Positions 1-9,839 of a stretch of DNA of 64,000 nucleotides are shown here, one piece after another. Numbering within the stretch: the stretch's first letter is position 1; each line of letters opens with the position of its first letter. Made by a program: the position numbers and the translations under genes. The notes under the pieces were generated by a model. It ran no database searches. It worked only from the letters and a program-made list of their open reading frames with translations, and was not told the DNA's origin. Source of the DNA: Ctenosaura bakeri (lineage: Eukaryota > Chordata > Lepidosauria > Squamata > Iguanidae); contig CAOLHI010000150.1 in NCBI GenBank assembly GCA_948474755.1, forward strand, positions 1,612,001-1,676,000, read 5' to 3'.

Positions 1-105
1 AGTAAACTTAAGAAAAGGTTATAAAGTGGGAAGAACAAAGTCAAAAAGACTCCATCAATAAGGTACAAATTAACAATTAAAAGATTGGAAGGACAAAGTT
101 ATCTT

Positions 106-352
106 TAGTAAATATTCAAAACTCAGCATGAGATTCCACCTGAACACTAGGAAGAACTGCCTGCTGGTAAGAGCAGGTGGAAAGTGGGATACTCTGCTTC
201 TGAGTGTGGTAGAATCTCCTTCTTTGGAGGTTTTTAAACAGAGTCTGGATGGCCATCTGTCAGAAGTGCTTTGATAGTGTGTTCCTGCATGGCAGGGGGT
301 TGGACTTGATGGCTCTTGTGGTATCCACCATCCCTATGATTTTATGTAATTC
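106..352 (+). mobile_element. CR1 LINE 3' fragment
   Basis: This is the last part of a CR1 ORF2 plus 3' UTR. The run from the AGATTCCACCTGAAC block, through GGAGGTTTTTAAACAGAG and GATGGCCATCTGTC, to TTCCTGCATGGCAGG and GGTTGGACTTGATGG matches the same order of blocks at the end of the long CR1 copy at 21.6-21.8 kb. The ending CTATGATTTTATGTAATTC is a decayed form of the octamer tail of CR1. It is 5' truncated, as is usual for CR1, and has no open frame. Confidence 0.85.
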
Positions 353-2442
353 TATATAAACTGTGTACTGACCCTTTATCCATCTCCTTCTGTTGGAGTT
401 CAGCATATAAGTCACTTCATGCTTGTGTGTTAAGATGCTTCTTCCCCTATTAATAAAATGTAAAATAACCTGTTAGAATCTTGCATGTGAAAAGGTAACA
501 GTTTTTCAGTCCTCCGTGGAAATCAGGGGTTAAGCTGCCCAGATAGATTCATATCATAAACAACCAATACAAAGTTCTACAAGATTTGTAGTCTGTGAGT
601 TCACCTTGAATATTGATAATAGCCATATAGTTTGCCTCCTTCATTTACTACAGATAATATGCCGATACTGAACCATACAGTGGCTTTTATGAAAGGACAT
701 CATAGTGAAGTACAAAACTCAAAATATCTTAAGTTAATAGCTCCTTAGAACATTTTTAGGCACACATTCTGCACTGATTTGCAACTTAGAGGAGAAAAAT
801 TCTTTGCAGCAAATGAGCCACTGTTCTAGATATTCACCCTAATGATGTCTGTGCAGCTATATGCACTCATATTGCTGTTGCCCAGTGGGGCCAATGTGCT
901 GTGATGATAAGTTGTACCTCAAGAATATTATTTTAATATTTAATTGACCTTTTCACATTTCTTGCAGAATAGAGATAGTATGCTCTCTGCGGCAATGGTA
1001 CCTAGCTTTGTTCACATTACTTCATATTGTAATTAAACTGATTTTTATCAACTTGATTTTGGGACAATTGTTCGAGATGATTTCTTAGTTTACGTAAACT
1101 AAACTGTGCTTTGACAATATAGAAATAAACATCATGTTCATACAGCCTTTCATTTCCTCTCATGCTCCACTCAACTGTGCAGTACTAATTTATGGCAGGA
1201 AACACTATTACTTAGCAACTGGTAAACAATTATTTGTATTTTAATTCCAAATCAGCAACATCAACCATGATTTGACACTAAGGTCTTAATGTTTTGCCAC
1301 AAACCATGTTAAAAATTGAATGATGTGCATTCGGGGAGAAGGAAAAGAGAGAGGAAGAAGACATGATTGAGTCTTAAGACTGGTTGTGCAATGCCAGGTT
1401 GGTTTGTTGCAAAGGAAACAAATTTTTACTTATTAAGCAACTTTTGGGCAATTTTTATGTTTTCCTCTGAAATTTGAAGTTGAGTAATGAATCAACAATA
1501 TACTGGGCAATACCTTATTCAATGTATTAAAACCATGCTGAACCTATATAAAAGTCATGAGTTTTGTTACAATTTACCACAGAATGTAAAGGTGAGATAA
1601 AATAGGACCAGAGTGGAAAGGTTACTGCTGCAGTCTGGGCTGATGATGGGAACCTCATACAAGGACCTATTCAGAATGCAAACCCTTGTCTTAATCCACT
1701 CCTCCACCACCACATGAAATAATAGTTGCAAGACTTTTAAGGTATATTTTCTTAAATTATCCACCATGTTTTCTACAAGCCAAAATTAAGATTTCAATGG
1801 AGAGTCCATGTGAAGATGCATTATTCTCTTGATCAGTGCTGAGCATACTGGTAGGGTCAAAGGATCATTTTTCAACTCTTCAGACTCTCAACAGGTGCCA
1901 CTCACATCAGAAAGAGCCACAGGTGGAGATCTGTTGAGCAATTGAAAACCCCTTATAGTTGCTTTCAAAGCACTTACAGATCCAAATGTCTATTTCTAGG
2001 AGAAAAAAAACCCTGATAATCGAAAAGTTTTGGGGGCTTGGGGGATGAGGGTGGCAAGGGCATCATGAAATTTCCTAAAGGGCTGTTTGTGTCCTTTAAC
2101 CTGCACAATTTCCTCCCCTTTTCTTGGATTTCATAAGAGGTAACAATAAAATGACATTTCATATGAAATAAGTCCTGGGCTTCAAAAAGCAGGAGGTCTT
2201 GTTTCAGCTGTTGCTGTTTGGTGATGATTGAAACATGCTGCTCACAGGCATGCTTGAATTCTGGATATTCTCATTGTTTTGTGTGGGCAAGCATCACTTT
2301 TTTTTTCTGGGCATTTTCCTCCTATTACCTCACTGGCATACTCTATCCTGGGGACTATAAATTTAATATTATATAGGCCCGCCATGTCAGAGAGGTTGCC
2401 TGAATGGGCATGTAGGCTAAGAGGTCAAACGACTGAAACAAG
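353..2442. other. Unassigned AT-rich sequence
   Basis: I recognise no gene or repeat family here. Short open frames on both strands lack motifs and start context. One local feature is a G-rich/C-rich patch near 2030-2060. Confidence 0.5.
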
Positions 2443-2874
2443 GGCCCTTTTCGCACACAGGTTTTTTTGAGCAAGGGCCCCTTGAGCGTCACGTGAATGG
2501 GAGTGTCGGTCCATACGATGTACTCCCACTCACGTGACGCTCATGAGCCTAAAGCGGGCCGCATGCACATTTTTTTATTTTCGGCTCTAAGCCCAAAAAT
2601 ACTGTGTGGTTGCACAATGCTCGCGGGGCCCTCGCACACTTACCTGCGTGCGGTGCGCAGAACAAGTCAGCCCAGTCGCGCTTCCTCCCCCAGTGCAGCC
2701 TACAGCTCCCAAGCTGCGCTGCAAAAGGAAGGGGCAGGGCGCTAGCATGACGGACGCACAACCGGCAAGCCACTGCGGGAGGCAGAAGGGCTGCCATGAG
2801 CGGCTCACACAAACGGCTGCTCGCGTGACCGCCGCTCCCCACTGCCGCAATGAAGGTAAGGTGCGAAAAGGGCC
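2443..2874 (+). mobile_element. GGCC-terminated MITE, copy A
   Basis: Non-autonomous DNA transposon of about 432 bp. The left end GGCCCTTTTCGCAC and right end GTGCGAAAAGGGCC are perfect 14-bp inverted repeats. The flanking triplets AAG and TAG fit a 3-bp target duplication with one change. Just inside the left end, 2483-2545 folds back (GAGCGTCACGTGAATGGGAG against CTCCCACTCACGTGACGCTC). No transposase is encoded; long frames crossing it are chance products of its GC-rich interior. Related copies occur at 26.9, 30.1, 34.2 and 37.1 kb. Three-base duplications and lack of coding sequence suggest a PIF/Harbinger-type MITE (inference). Confidence 0.8.
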
Positions 2875-3073
2875 TAGGTCAGGCGAAGAAAATTCCCAGT
2901 CACGTAGCCCAAGAAGACCTCAGGCTAAACAAGTTCACACAGAAAAAAGATTGCCAGACAATCTGAGTGAATTATTGGGTTTTCCCCAGGTTGAGCCATT
3001 CAGACTTTGCAAAAGCCTACAAGGCAAGGTATTTTTACATGATCCAATCATGCAAACTATCAAGCTGCTATTC

Positions 3074-3609
3074 TGTGACATTTTTCCTTTATTTTGGCCA
3101 TTTTCTTCCTGGGAGAGGACTTGACCTCAAGGTACATTCTGCCGTATAAGTAGTCCCAGTTTATGAGGGTCTCTTCGGAGAACTCCCTGCCACACTAACA
3201 GACTGGCACTCTGTTAGTGAGTGATCCCCTCAGCCTCCTCCTCGCTGAGTTCTGTCCTTCTTGCCACTTCCCGGACTGAAGACCTCAGACAGGTGCAGTA
3301 TCACCACCTTCAAACCCTCTCAGCTATCTCCCCTATCAATTTTCACCTCTTTCCTTCTCAATAGCCCTTGTGTACATGAGTGAGTGAGTGTGTTGCTGTG
3401 TGAGAACACATTCATTAATAAAACCCCATTTGTTAGTATGCTTGTCTGACTTTTTCTTGGCTTGAACCCATAAAAGTTGGGGAAAAAGTCCTGCTGGGTT
3501 ACTTTGCCCCTCGTTTTGCTATTGCTAGTGCTCCGCTAATTTCGCCAACCTTAATAACTTGCAGCGAATCAAGGTGTCCTCTACGGGATCCCGAGAAGTC
3601 AGGGTAACA
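3074..3609 (+). mobile_element. Possible solo LTR
   Basis: The block has the order of signals expected of an LTR: a TG start, a TATA-like GTATAAGTAG near 3145, a polyadenylation signal AATAAAA near 3417 followed by a GT/T-rich stretch (TTGTCTGACTTTTTC), and an ACA end. Its composition differs from the flanks. No internal gag or pol sequence lies next to it, so it would be a solo LTR. The ends are uncertain and I see no clean target duplication. It could instead be part of another unrecognised repeat. Confidence 0.35.
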
Positions 3610-3687
3610 TTCTCTCCTCCTCCTTCTCCCCTAGTGTTGCTTCTTCTCCTGCACCTAGCCTTCCTCCCTCTACCTCCTCCTTCTGCC

Positions 3688-3855
3688 TGCACATGGAAAT
3701 CAATAACTCTGCTCCCAAAAAGCCGGGGATCACAAAGCACTGTATAAAAAGGGCCTTCTGCACATGGAAGTCAGTACTTTTGTTCCCTAGAAGCAGGGAT
3801 CTTAAGCGTTGTCCAAAAAGGGACTTGTACACATGAAAGTCAATAACTCTTTTCT
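3688..3855. repeat. Degenerate 70-bp tandem repeat, about 2.4 units
   Basis: Units begin at 3688, 3759 and 3828, each with a CACATGGAAGTCAATAACT-like start, then a purine-rich AAAAAGCAGGGATC block and AAAAAGGG near the end. The third unit is cut short at about 3855. Unit lengths of 71 and 69 bp with scattered differences indicate an old minisatellite. Confidence 0.75.
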
Positions 3856-3859
3856 GCAC

Positions 3860-5105
3860 AGATACCTAGCCCACTGAGAGACAAAACATATGAATGAGGT
3901 TGTCTTAGTACTTGCCAGCCTCAATCACATGTCTTGTTGGTGAGGAAGAAAAGGAGGAGGAGGGCAAGCAGCCACTGTCATTGCCAACCCAACCCTATAA
4001 AAATCTAGGGTCTTTTGTCAGGGTAGGCTTAGACACTAGGGAAGGCAGCAAAGACCTCTTGGTGGCTGGAAAAGGAGATGGAGATGAGCAGCCCCCTGGC
4101 ATGGTTGCTGCAAAAATATCCTTCTTTTTGAGAAGGATGACAACACTGAGAGGGTTTTGTTTTGTTTTGTTTTGTTTTTTGCAGCAGCGTCTCTAGCAAG
4201 CATGTTTGGGGAATCAAGAGGTATTTGTAGTTTTTGCACTTTCCTGTGAATCCTGCCCTGCAACCCTTACAAACATTGAGAGTCCACTTCATTGAATTAT
4301 TTTTCACACCTAACATTCCAAGTTGTGTTTTGACCTTCCTTTTGCAAGGGTAAATCATGAATCAACAAGAACAGAGGATTATCATTTTCTGATATTTTTC
4401 TTCTTCTCAAAGTTCAAATGCACACAGATAAAATTTGTAGCTAAATGTTAACAACTTGGTAAGTTAGCACTAGTAGAGGTTTTCTTTCTCTTGAAGCATT
4501 TTCATTTCATCACTCACAAACAATCTGCTTCAGGTAAATGCTCAAGGTGGCTGAGATTGGTGCCAGATGTTGCTTGTGCTTTATAGCTGCTTAAGTGGAA
4601 CATATTTTTCCAATATTAAAATAGCTTCATTGTTTACAAAGGTTGTCTGATGGAACTCACTGGTTACAAGATCTTGGCAAACTGACACCTTAATAGTGCC
4701 AGCCTTCCCTCTTCCAGTCTAGAGATGAAAATCGAACACATTGCACCTCTGGTCTAGCTTTCATTGAGGCAATTATTCTCTGTTTGTACTATATCAAGAT
4801 AGAGTTCCAGTGATGTTCATGTGACTGAATATTTCCCTAGAGATGGGGCAAACTGTCATGGATGACAGTAATAAGGTATTCTAATCTAGTCTTCTCCCTG
4901 TCATGTTAGTTTTCTGTGTGAAGACATTTTTCCTTTTCTATTTAGATCTTCAGTCCTATGAGCCCTCATTTACTGTGATGAACCAGAAACAGTTCTACCA
5001 ATTCAGAGAAGGTCAAAACACAAGTGATACTTGGCCACAATAGTATTTCCCTGATTACTTTCGAGCCTCAAACAGCCACAAGCAGATAGTGCTTAGGCTT
5101 AATAT
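3860..5105. other. Unassigned sequence with a short (TTTTG)n run
   Basis: Nothing gene-like is visible. A five-unit TTTTG/TTTTGT run lies at 4153-4180. The rest is AT-rich sequence without recognised repeat blocks. Confidence 0.5.
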
Positions 5106-5241
5106 GAGAAAGTAGTGTAATAAAGTTGACAAAAACCAAACCAAACAAAGCCAAAAAGCTAGTACAGTGGTCCCCCCTCTCATGTAATCTCCACATGCAC
5201 AAATGTGAGGTTACATGAAACATCTTATCCCTTAATGGGTG
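5106..5241 (-). repeat. 136-bp inverted duplicate, copy 1
   Basis: Every base of this stretch is identical to the reverse complement of 7714-7849. It contains TACAGTGGTCCCCCC, a start resembling TA-flanked mariner/Tigger-type termini, and the following sequence continues smoothly past 5241. That continuity makes this locus the likelier source and the other copy the likelier derivative (inference). It gives a matching open frame in both places, but nothing suggests that it is a protein-coding exon. Confidence 0.9.
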
Positions 5242-5973
5242 TGGTACCCTGAGCCAGCACTGCTGCAAGTGTGACCACATTGTGTCTGCTAACTATACTG
5301 GGTCATGATGCTTCACATTTTTCTTTTTGTTTCACACAGGGGTTCCTGGAACAGAAACCCCATATATATCGTGGGTGCATTTTATATCAACCAGTTGTCC
5401 AGGCATGGGAAGTAGTAGGTCCATTTTTTCCCCAAATTGTATGTTAACCTCTCTATTTAGATAGGTTATGGAGCCATATTTTTAGGAATGTAGAATAATA
5501 GAGTTGAGAGCTAGGCAAGAAAGATGTTATGTGTGACAAGAGCCCTAGGAAGACAAGTTTGGAAAAGGATGACTGAAGCAAATGTGAAAGCGCTCTTCAT
5601 ATACTTGAAGATTTCTCCCTAACAACAACAACAAGCATCATCATCACCAAAGTTTTTGGGGTGTCCTGGTCCATAGCCATGCCCCTGTGAGCCCTTGGCA
5701 ATGCCCCCCCACAGTGGCCCCGCTACCTGTGCTGTGCCCCCCCTCCCCCCTCCCCTCCACACTCTCCAAGCTCCACCACTGCGCAGAATAGTCCACAGTT
5801 TAAAAGAACAATACAACTAAAAACATATAAATGGTTAACATTAAAATAGAATTAAATTATTCACTTTATTAAAACAATTCAAAGCTGATGTTAAAAGAAT
5901 AAAATGTAATTTTAAAAAAAAGATCAAAAGGTATTAACAACAATTCAGTTAAAACAATACAGCACCTGCTAGC
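5242..5973. other. Unassigned sequence with a C-rich patch
   Basis: A mariner-like piece may continue to about 5390 (GGGGTTCCTGGAACAGAA). A strongly C-rich patch at 5700-5765 is low complexity. The rest is AT-rich and may be the 3' UTR of the reverse-strand L2 remnant that follows. Confidence 0.4.
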
Positions 5974-6833
5974 TCATTCATTAAAATCTTTCTTTTTTAA
6001 AAGCTTGCCAGAATTGGAAGGTTTTACCTGCCAATGGAAATATAACAAGGAGGAAGCCATTCTGGCTTCCCTAGGAAGAGTGTTCCAGAATCTAGGGGCA
6101 ACCAGCTCACCTCTCATATTCCCACAAACTGTGCTTTGCAGTAGGAGTGGGACTGAGCAAAGGACCTCTCCTGATGATCTCGGAGTATGAGCAGACTCAT
6201 AAAGGGAAATAAAGGGAGCCCTGGTGGTGCAGTGGTTAAATGCCAGTACTGCAAGCCACAAGGTTGTGAGTTCGATCCTGCCCAGCTCCAAGGTTGACTC
6301 AGCCTTCCATCCTTTCGCAGGTCGGTAAAATGAGTACCCAGCTTGTTGGGGGCATGTATAGAACTGTTTCGAAATACATGCTATTTGTAAGTTGTTTGCC
6401 GCCTCAATCCATATGGAGAGGTGGGATACAAATAAATAAATAAATGAATAGGAAAAAAAATGGGCTGTCAGATAGCCTGGACCTGACCCATATAGGTCTT
6501 CATAGGTCATAACCAGCACCTTGAATTGCACCAGGAAACAAATTGACTGCCAGTGGGGCTGTTTTAACTGGGGAGTAGTATGGTCTCTATAGCCTGTTCC
6601 AGTTAACAGTCTGGCTGCAGCTTTTTGGGCCAACTGAAGTTTCAAAGCACTCTTCCAAAGCAGCACCTAGTAAAGCTCATTAAAGTAGTCTCATTGGGAT
6701 GTAAGTAAGGAGTGTACCATCATGGCCAGATCTGATACCTTGCAGAATGTGCACAGTTGGTGCACAAACTTTAAATGTGCAGAAGCACTTCTGCCCACCA
6801 CAGAAATCTGTCCCCTCTGGTTATTTTGCTTCT
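5974..6833 (-). pseudogene. L2-type LINE, ORF2 C-terminal remnant
   Basis: Read on the reverse strand from about 6666, the translation gives LQLAQKAAARLLTGTGYRDH, then HWQSI..VQFKVLVMTYEDLYG and GPGYLT, and further on VAPRFWNTLPREAR. This order (QNAAARLLTG, HWLPV.FR..FK.L, A..FWN.LP) is typical of the C-terminal tail of L2-clade LINE ORF2. The frame is interrupted by the forward-strand Sauria SINE at 6214-6446 between the GPGYLT block and the later blocks. The fragment lacks the reverse transcriptase core and is dead. The part above 6670 is less certain. Confidence 0.7.
6214..6446 (+). mobile_element. Sauria-type tRNA-derived SINE
   Basis: It begins GAGCCCTGGTGGTGCAGTGG, the tRNA-related head with the A box, followed by the B-box stretch GGTTGTGAGTTCGATCC. 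The body has GGTCGGTAAAATGAGTACCC and CAGCTTGTTGGGGGCA, as in squamate Sauria SINEs, and the tail is an (AAAT)n run at 6428-6446. It lies inside the reverse-strand L2 remnant, so it inserted after L2 had arrived. The A and B boxes form an internal RNA polymerase III promoter in this class. Confidence 0.9.
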
Positions 6834-7175
6834 TTGATGGAGTTTCTCCGCCTGTAATACAAATTTCCTTTTTTCCTACTGACTTTTACCTTGCCAAGAA
6901 TCCTTATCCTTTCTTATGTTTTCTCATGACATGTCCAAAAGACAGTAGTTTCAGCTTAGTCAACTTTTAGAGAGAGTTCAGGCTTGATTTTTTTCTAGGA
7001 TCCATTTGTTTATCCCTTTGGTGGTCCAGAGTATTCACAGGACTCTCCTCTAACACCACATTTCAAATGAGATGATTCTGTTCCTAACAGCTTTCTTTAC
7101 TATCCAGCTTTCACCGCCACATATAGAAATTGGAAATACAATGTTATGGATAATCCTGACTTTAGTGTTCAATTA

Positions 7176-7377
7176 CAGTGGACCTTTTGTAGTTATGGAG
7201 ATTCCATTCCAGAACCCCCTGCAAATAGGAAAAGTTGTGAATGTTCATGTCCTATATTATTAAATGGTGGTGACATGCACATAGATGCTTCAGAGTCTTC
7301 ATGTGCACACCACCACCCTATTAGACATAGCACACAGCACTCTGTGATCACTTCAATTTGCAGATCCAGAGGTCACT
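7176..7377 (+). mobile_element. Possible TA-flanked Tigger/mariner-like MITE
   Basis: After a TA dinucleotide the sequence starts CAGTGGACCTTTTGTAG and continues CCAGAACCCCCTGC, a pattern shared with pogo/Tigger-type non-autonomous elements. A weak inverse of the start (GAGGTCACT, then TA) lies near 7370-7379. It separates two parts of the BovB remnant, which supports an insertion. Boundaries are tentative. Confidence 0.4.
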
Positions 7378-7394
7378 TATATGTGGAGAGACAA

Positions 7395-7469
7395 CTGTGT
7401 GTGTGTGTGTGTGTATGTATATGTGTATATATATGTATGTATGTATATGTATGTATGTATATATATATC
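7395..7469. repeat. Compound (TG)n/(TATG)n microsatellite
   Basis: A run of TG repeats passes into TATG and TA repeats. It sits within the BovB remnant. Confidence 0.95.
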
Positions 7470-7713
7470 TACACTTCCAGATCTTTAGTCTTTTCATAGC
7501 TGCTCTCACAAGTCCTACTCTTCTTCTGATTTCCTGACTGAAGTCTCCATTTTGACTAATGACTGAGCTGAGATATGGAAAATCATTTACTATCTAAATG
7601 TCTTTATCATTTACTCTCATCTGTTTTTTGTTTGTTGGTTTTCTTATTGTTCAATTGTAAAATTGTCCTTGCACTTTCTTTCTTGATTTTCTTCAATAGT
7701 TGTTCTAAGTCTT

Positions 7714-7849
7714 CACCCATTAAGGGATAAGATGTTTCATGTAACCTCACATTTGTGCATGTGGAGATTACATGAGAGGGGGGACCACTGTACTAGCTTT
7801 TTGGCTTTGTTTGGTTTGGTTTTTGTCAACTTTATTACACTACTTTCTC
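7714..7849 (+). repeat. 136-bp inverted duplicate, copy 2, inside BovB
   Basis: It is the exact reverse complement of 5106-5241. On the reverse strand, BovB coding sequence stops after VDDTIL just right of 7849 and resumes with EDLEQLLKK just left of 7714. These two blocks are only a few residues apart in RTE proteins, so this is an insertion into BovB. Both junctions show a few bases shared with the expected BovB sequence (GAAAGT on one side, GTG on the other). Confidence 0.9.
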
Positions 7850-7992
7850 GTAGTATGGTGTCATCTACACATCTAAAATTTTTGATTTTCCTTCTTCCAA
7901 TTTTCACATATCCTTCCTCTGAGTCTAATCCAGCTTGATGTATGATGCATTCACTGTAAATGTTAAGCATGATAAAATGCAGCCCTGTCTGA

Positions 7993-8440
7993 GGGCTTTT
8001 TCACACTTTGGGGGGAAAATGGGGCATTCTGATACTTCCTGGGCTGGCGCGCTCCCTCCGCTGATCCAGGCTGATCCGGAGCAGTGCATGCCTGCGCTAC
8101 ACACTTCTGCGGGGATGAAAATGGTGCTTTCCGGTTGGTGGAGGCTCTCCACCAACCGGAGAAGCTCGCCAGCCTAAAGCTTGCCTCTGGAAGATTTGCG
8201 CTGGTGCGAGCCTGCAAATCTACACATTAGTGCAGCAATGGACTGGGGCGTGCTGTGCTATTGAAAGACCTATTTTAAGCGGTCTTTCAATAGCACAGCG
8301 AACCACCAGTTCTGGTTGTTCTGGAGCAGGCTGAAGTCCGGACATACATAAAGTAGTCTGGACCCAGTCCGCCCCTAAGTGCAAACGTCCTCACCGGAGG
8401 ATGCTCTGCTCTGTCGCTAAATCAAAGTGCGGAAAAGGCC
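7993..8440. mobile_element. GGCC-terminated MITE, copy B (hairpin subfamily)
   Basis: The element is 448 bp, with left end GGGCTTTTTCACAC and right end GTGCGGAAAAGGCC, flanked on both sides by the triplet TGA. It contains two perfect hairpins: 13-bp arms at 8131-8143/8147-8159 with a 3-base loop, and 19-bp arms at 8252-8270/8281-8299 with a 10-base loop. The interior is unlike the other copies, so it shares ends but forms a distinct subfamily. It lies within the BovB pseudogene. No transposase is encoded. Confidence 0.8.
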
Positions 8441-9563
8441 TGACTCTCTTGACAGTTGGAAATCATTCTTTCATCTCTTTTAAATGGTTCTTCAGTGGAC
8501 TCCTTCCATCATCTTTTTGTTTTTTTCTTGAACACGTAATGTGGTTCCCTGTCGGTTATATAGCATCCGCACTCTTAATTAAAACTTGATTTCTTAGATC
8601 TTGTAAAAGAGGTCTCTCTCTCTCTTTTTTCAGACATGGATTGTTATAGTAGTTCTCTTTGTCTGTGCACTCAAGTCACTGAACAGTTGCATTCAAGGTC
8701 CTGACCCTATTTCTGTCCCCTTTTACTTTTGCTTATTGTATATCCTCTACTACTTATATAGTTTCACCTATCATTCAATGAAGCTTCCCTTTCTTTTTGG
8801 CTGTACATAGTGCCTTTTAGCATTATCTTCTGACAATGTCCCTGGCTTTGGTCCAGAGTTCTTCTGGTTCCTAGTCAATTAAGCTTAATAGTGCAGATGT
8901 ATTTTTTCATTATTTTTTAAATTCTAAAAGGATTTTTTTTTATGTATTTTGGCACAGTGTTCTTTTAAAGCTGTACTCTAATTTTCAATATTGTCAGTTC
9001 ATGGTTTGTGTCACACTATGCTCCTTGTCTTATTTTTGCAAACAGAATGGAGCTTCTCCATCTTCTTCTTCCAATTATGTAGTGTATTTGATTTTTATAT
9101 AGATCATCAGCTAATGTTGATGTACACAGTCATCTCTTTGATTGCTTGGAGAATGTGTTTGTGATGAACAAACTGTTGGCTAACAAAACTGAATTACTCA
9201 CTCTCCTGATTCCTTTCTTGATCCTAGGCTAAATTCTGCAACAGCCTTTGATTCTGCTGTGTTTCATACTTGTGTGTTCCAGTCCGCTATGATAACCAAA
9301 ATGTCCTGTTTGGGTGCAAGTATTGTGATCTTTGTATGTTGCATGTCTTGTATTGCAATGTTTAGCTGCCCATGATCCATGCCTCCTATATTCCATGTTT
9401 CTATAATATATGTTGTGCAGCTTCAAACTTTTCTTTCACCGCATCAACAGCTGAATGTCCTTTCAGCTTGAATCCAATTGTGTCATTGGCCGTAGCACTA
9501 CTCATACAACTGCCCTGCTCTTCTGCAGCAGATTTCTGAGCTGAGAATCTCATCTTCTGGCAC
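8441..9563 (-). other. 5' part of the BovB remnant and flank
   Basis: This holds the endonuclease portion of the BovB remnant up to about 9465, described in that entry. It has been heavily mutated. The last 100 bases are unassigned. Confidence 0.55.
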
Positions 9564-9617
9564 TATCTCTTACTTCACTTCATCATAGGATATCTCTTAC
9601 TTCACTTCATCATAGGA
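9564..9617. repeat. Perfect 27-bp tandem duplication
   Basis: The unit TATCTCTTACTTCACTTCAT plus seven more bases occurs twice in a row with no mismatch (9564-9590 and 9591-9617). The identity suggests a recent local duplication. Confidence 0.95.
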
Positions 9618-9638
9618 TTTTCATGATAAAAGACAGGG

Positions 9639-9839
9639 GGCCTTTCCACACTACATTGTGATAGTGCTATTATTCCACTTTCAACATCCTATGGAATCCT
9701 GCAATTTGCAGTTTAGAGAGGGGCATTTAGAATTCTCAGCCAGAGAGCTCTTTGGCCTCAGTAAACTACAAATCCCAGAATTCAACAGGATGTTGAAAGT
9801 GGAATAATAACACTATAACAGTGTAGTGCATAAACAGCC
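9639..9839. mobile_element. Short palindromic MITE, copy M1
   Basis: The two halves are near reverse complements. The left half reads GGCCTTTCCACACTAC, then TAGTGCTATTATTCCACTTT and CAACATCCTATGGAATCC; the right half mirrors it with GGATGTTGAAAGTGGAATAA and CACTATAACAGTGTAGTG. The same element appears at 13.3, 32.6 and 44.4 kb. The right terminus is decayed, so its exact end and target duplication are unclear. Confidence 0.8.

Larger units (their letters stand above)
6834..9465 (-). pseudogene. BovB/RTE LINE ORF remnant
   Basis: On the reverse strand the order is endonuclease, then reverse transcriptase, then C-terminal tail. Near 9165-9010 the translation reads KNQIHYIIGRRRWRSSI, the end of an RTE endonuclease. 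LRQGCILS lies next to 7990, followed by IYSECIIHQAGLD and VDDTIL at about 7845-7965 (the usual YADD is VDD here). EDLEQLLKKIKKESA follows at about 7713-7670, then SSVISQNGDFSQEIRRRV near 7560 and VFWTCHEKT near 6930. Many stops and frameshifts make it inactive. Three later insertions split it: 7176-7377, 7714-7849 and 7993-8440. BovB is abundant in squamates. Confidence 0.85.

Noticed and set aside
2606..3124. 172-residue forward frame
   Set aside because: It starts in MITE copy A and crosses its right terminal repeat into flanking DNA; no motif supports it.
6235..6285. tRNA gene
   Set aside because: A and B boxes are present, but they belong to the head of a Sauria SINE with its usual body and tail; no cloverleaf with a proper acceptor stem.
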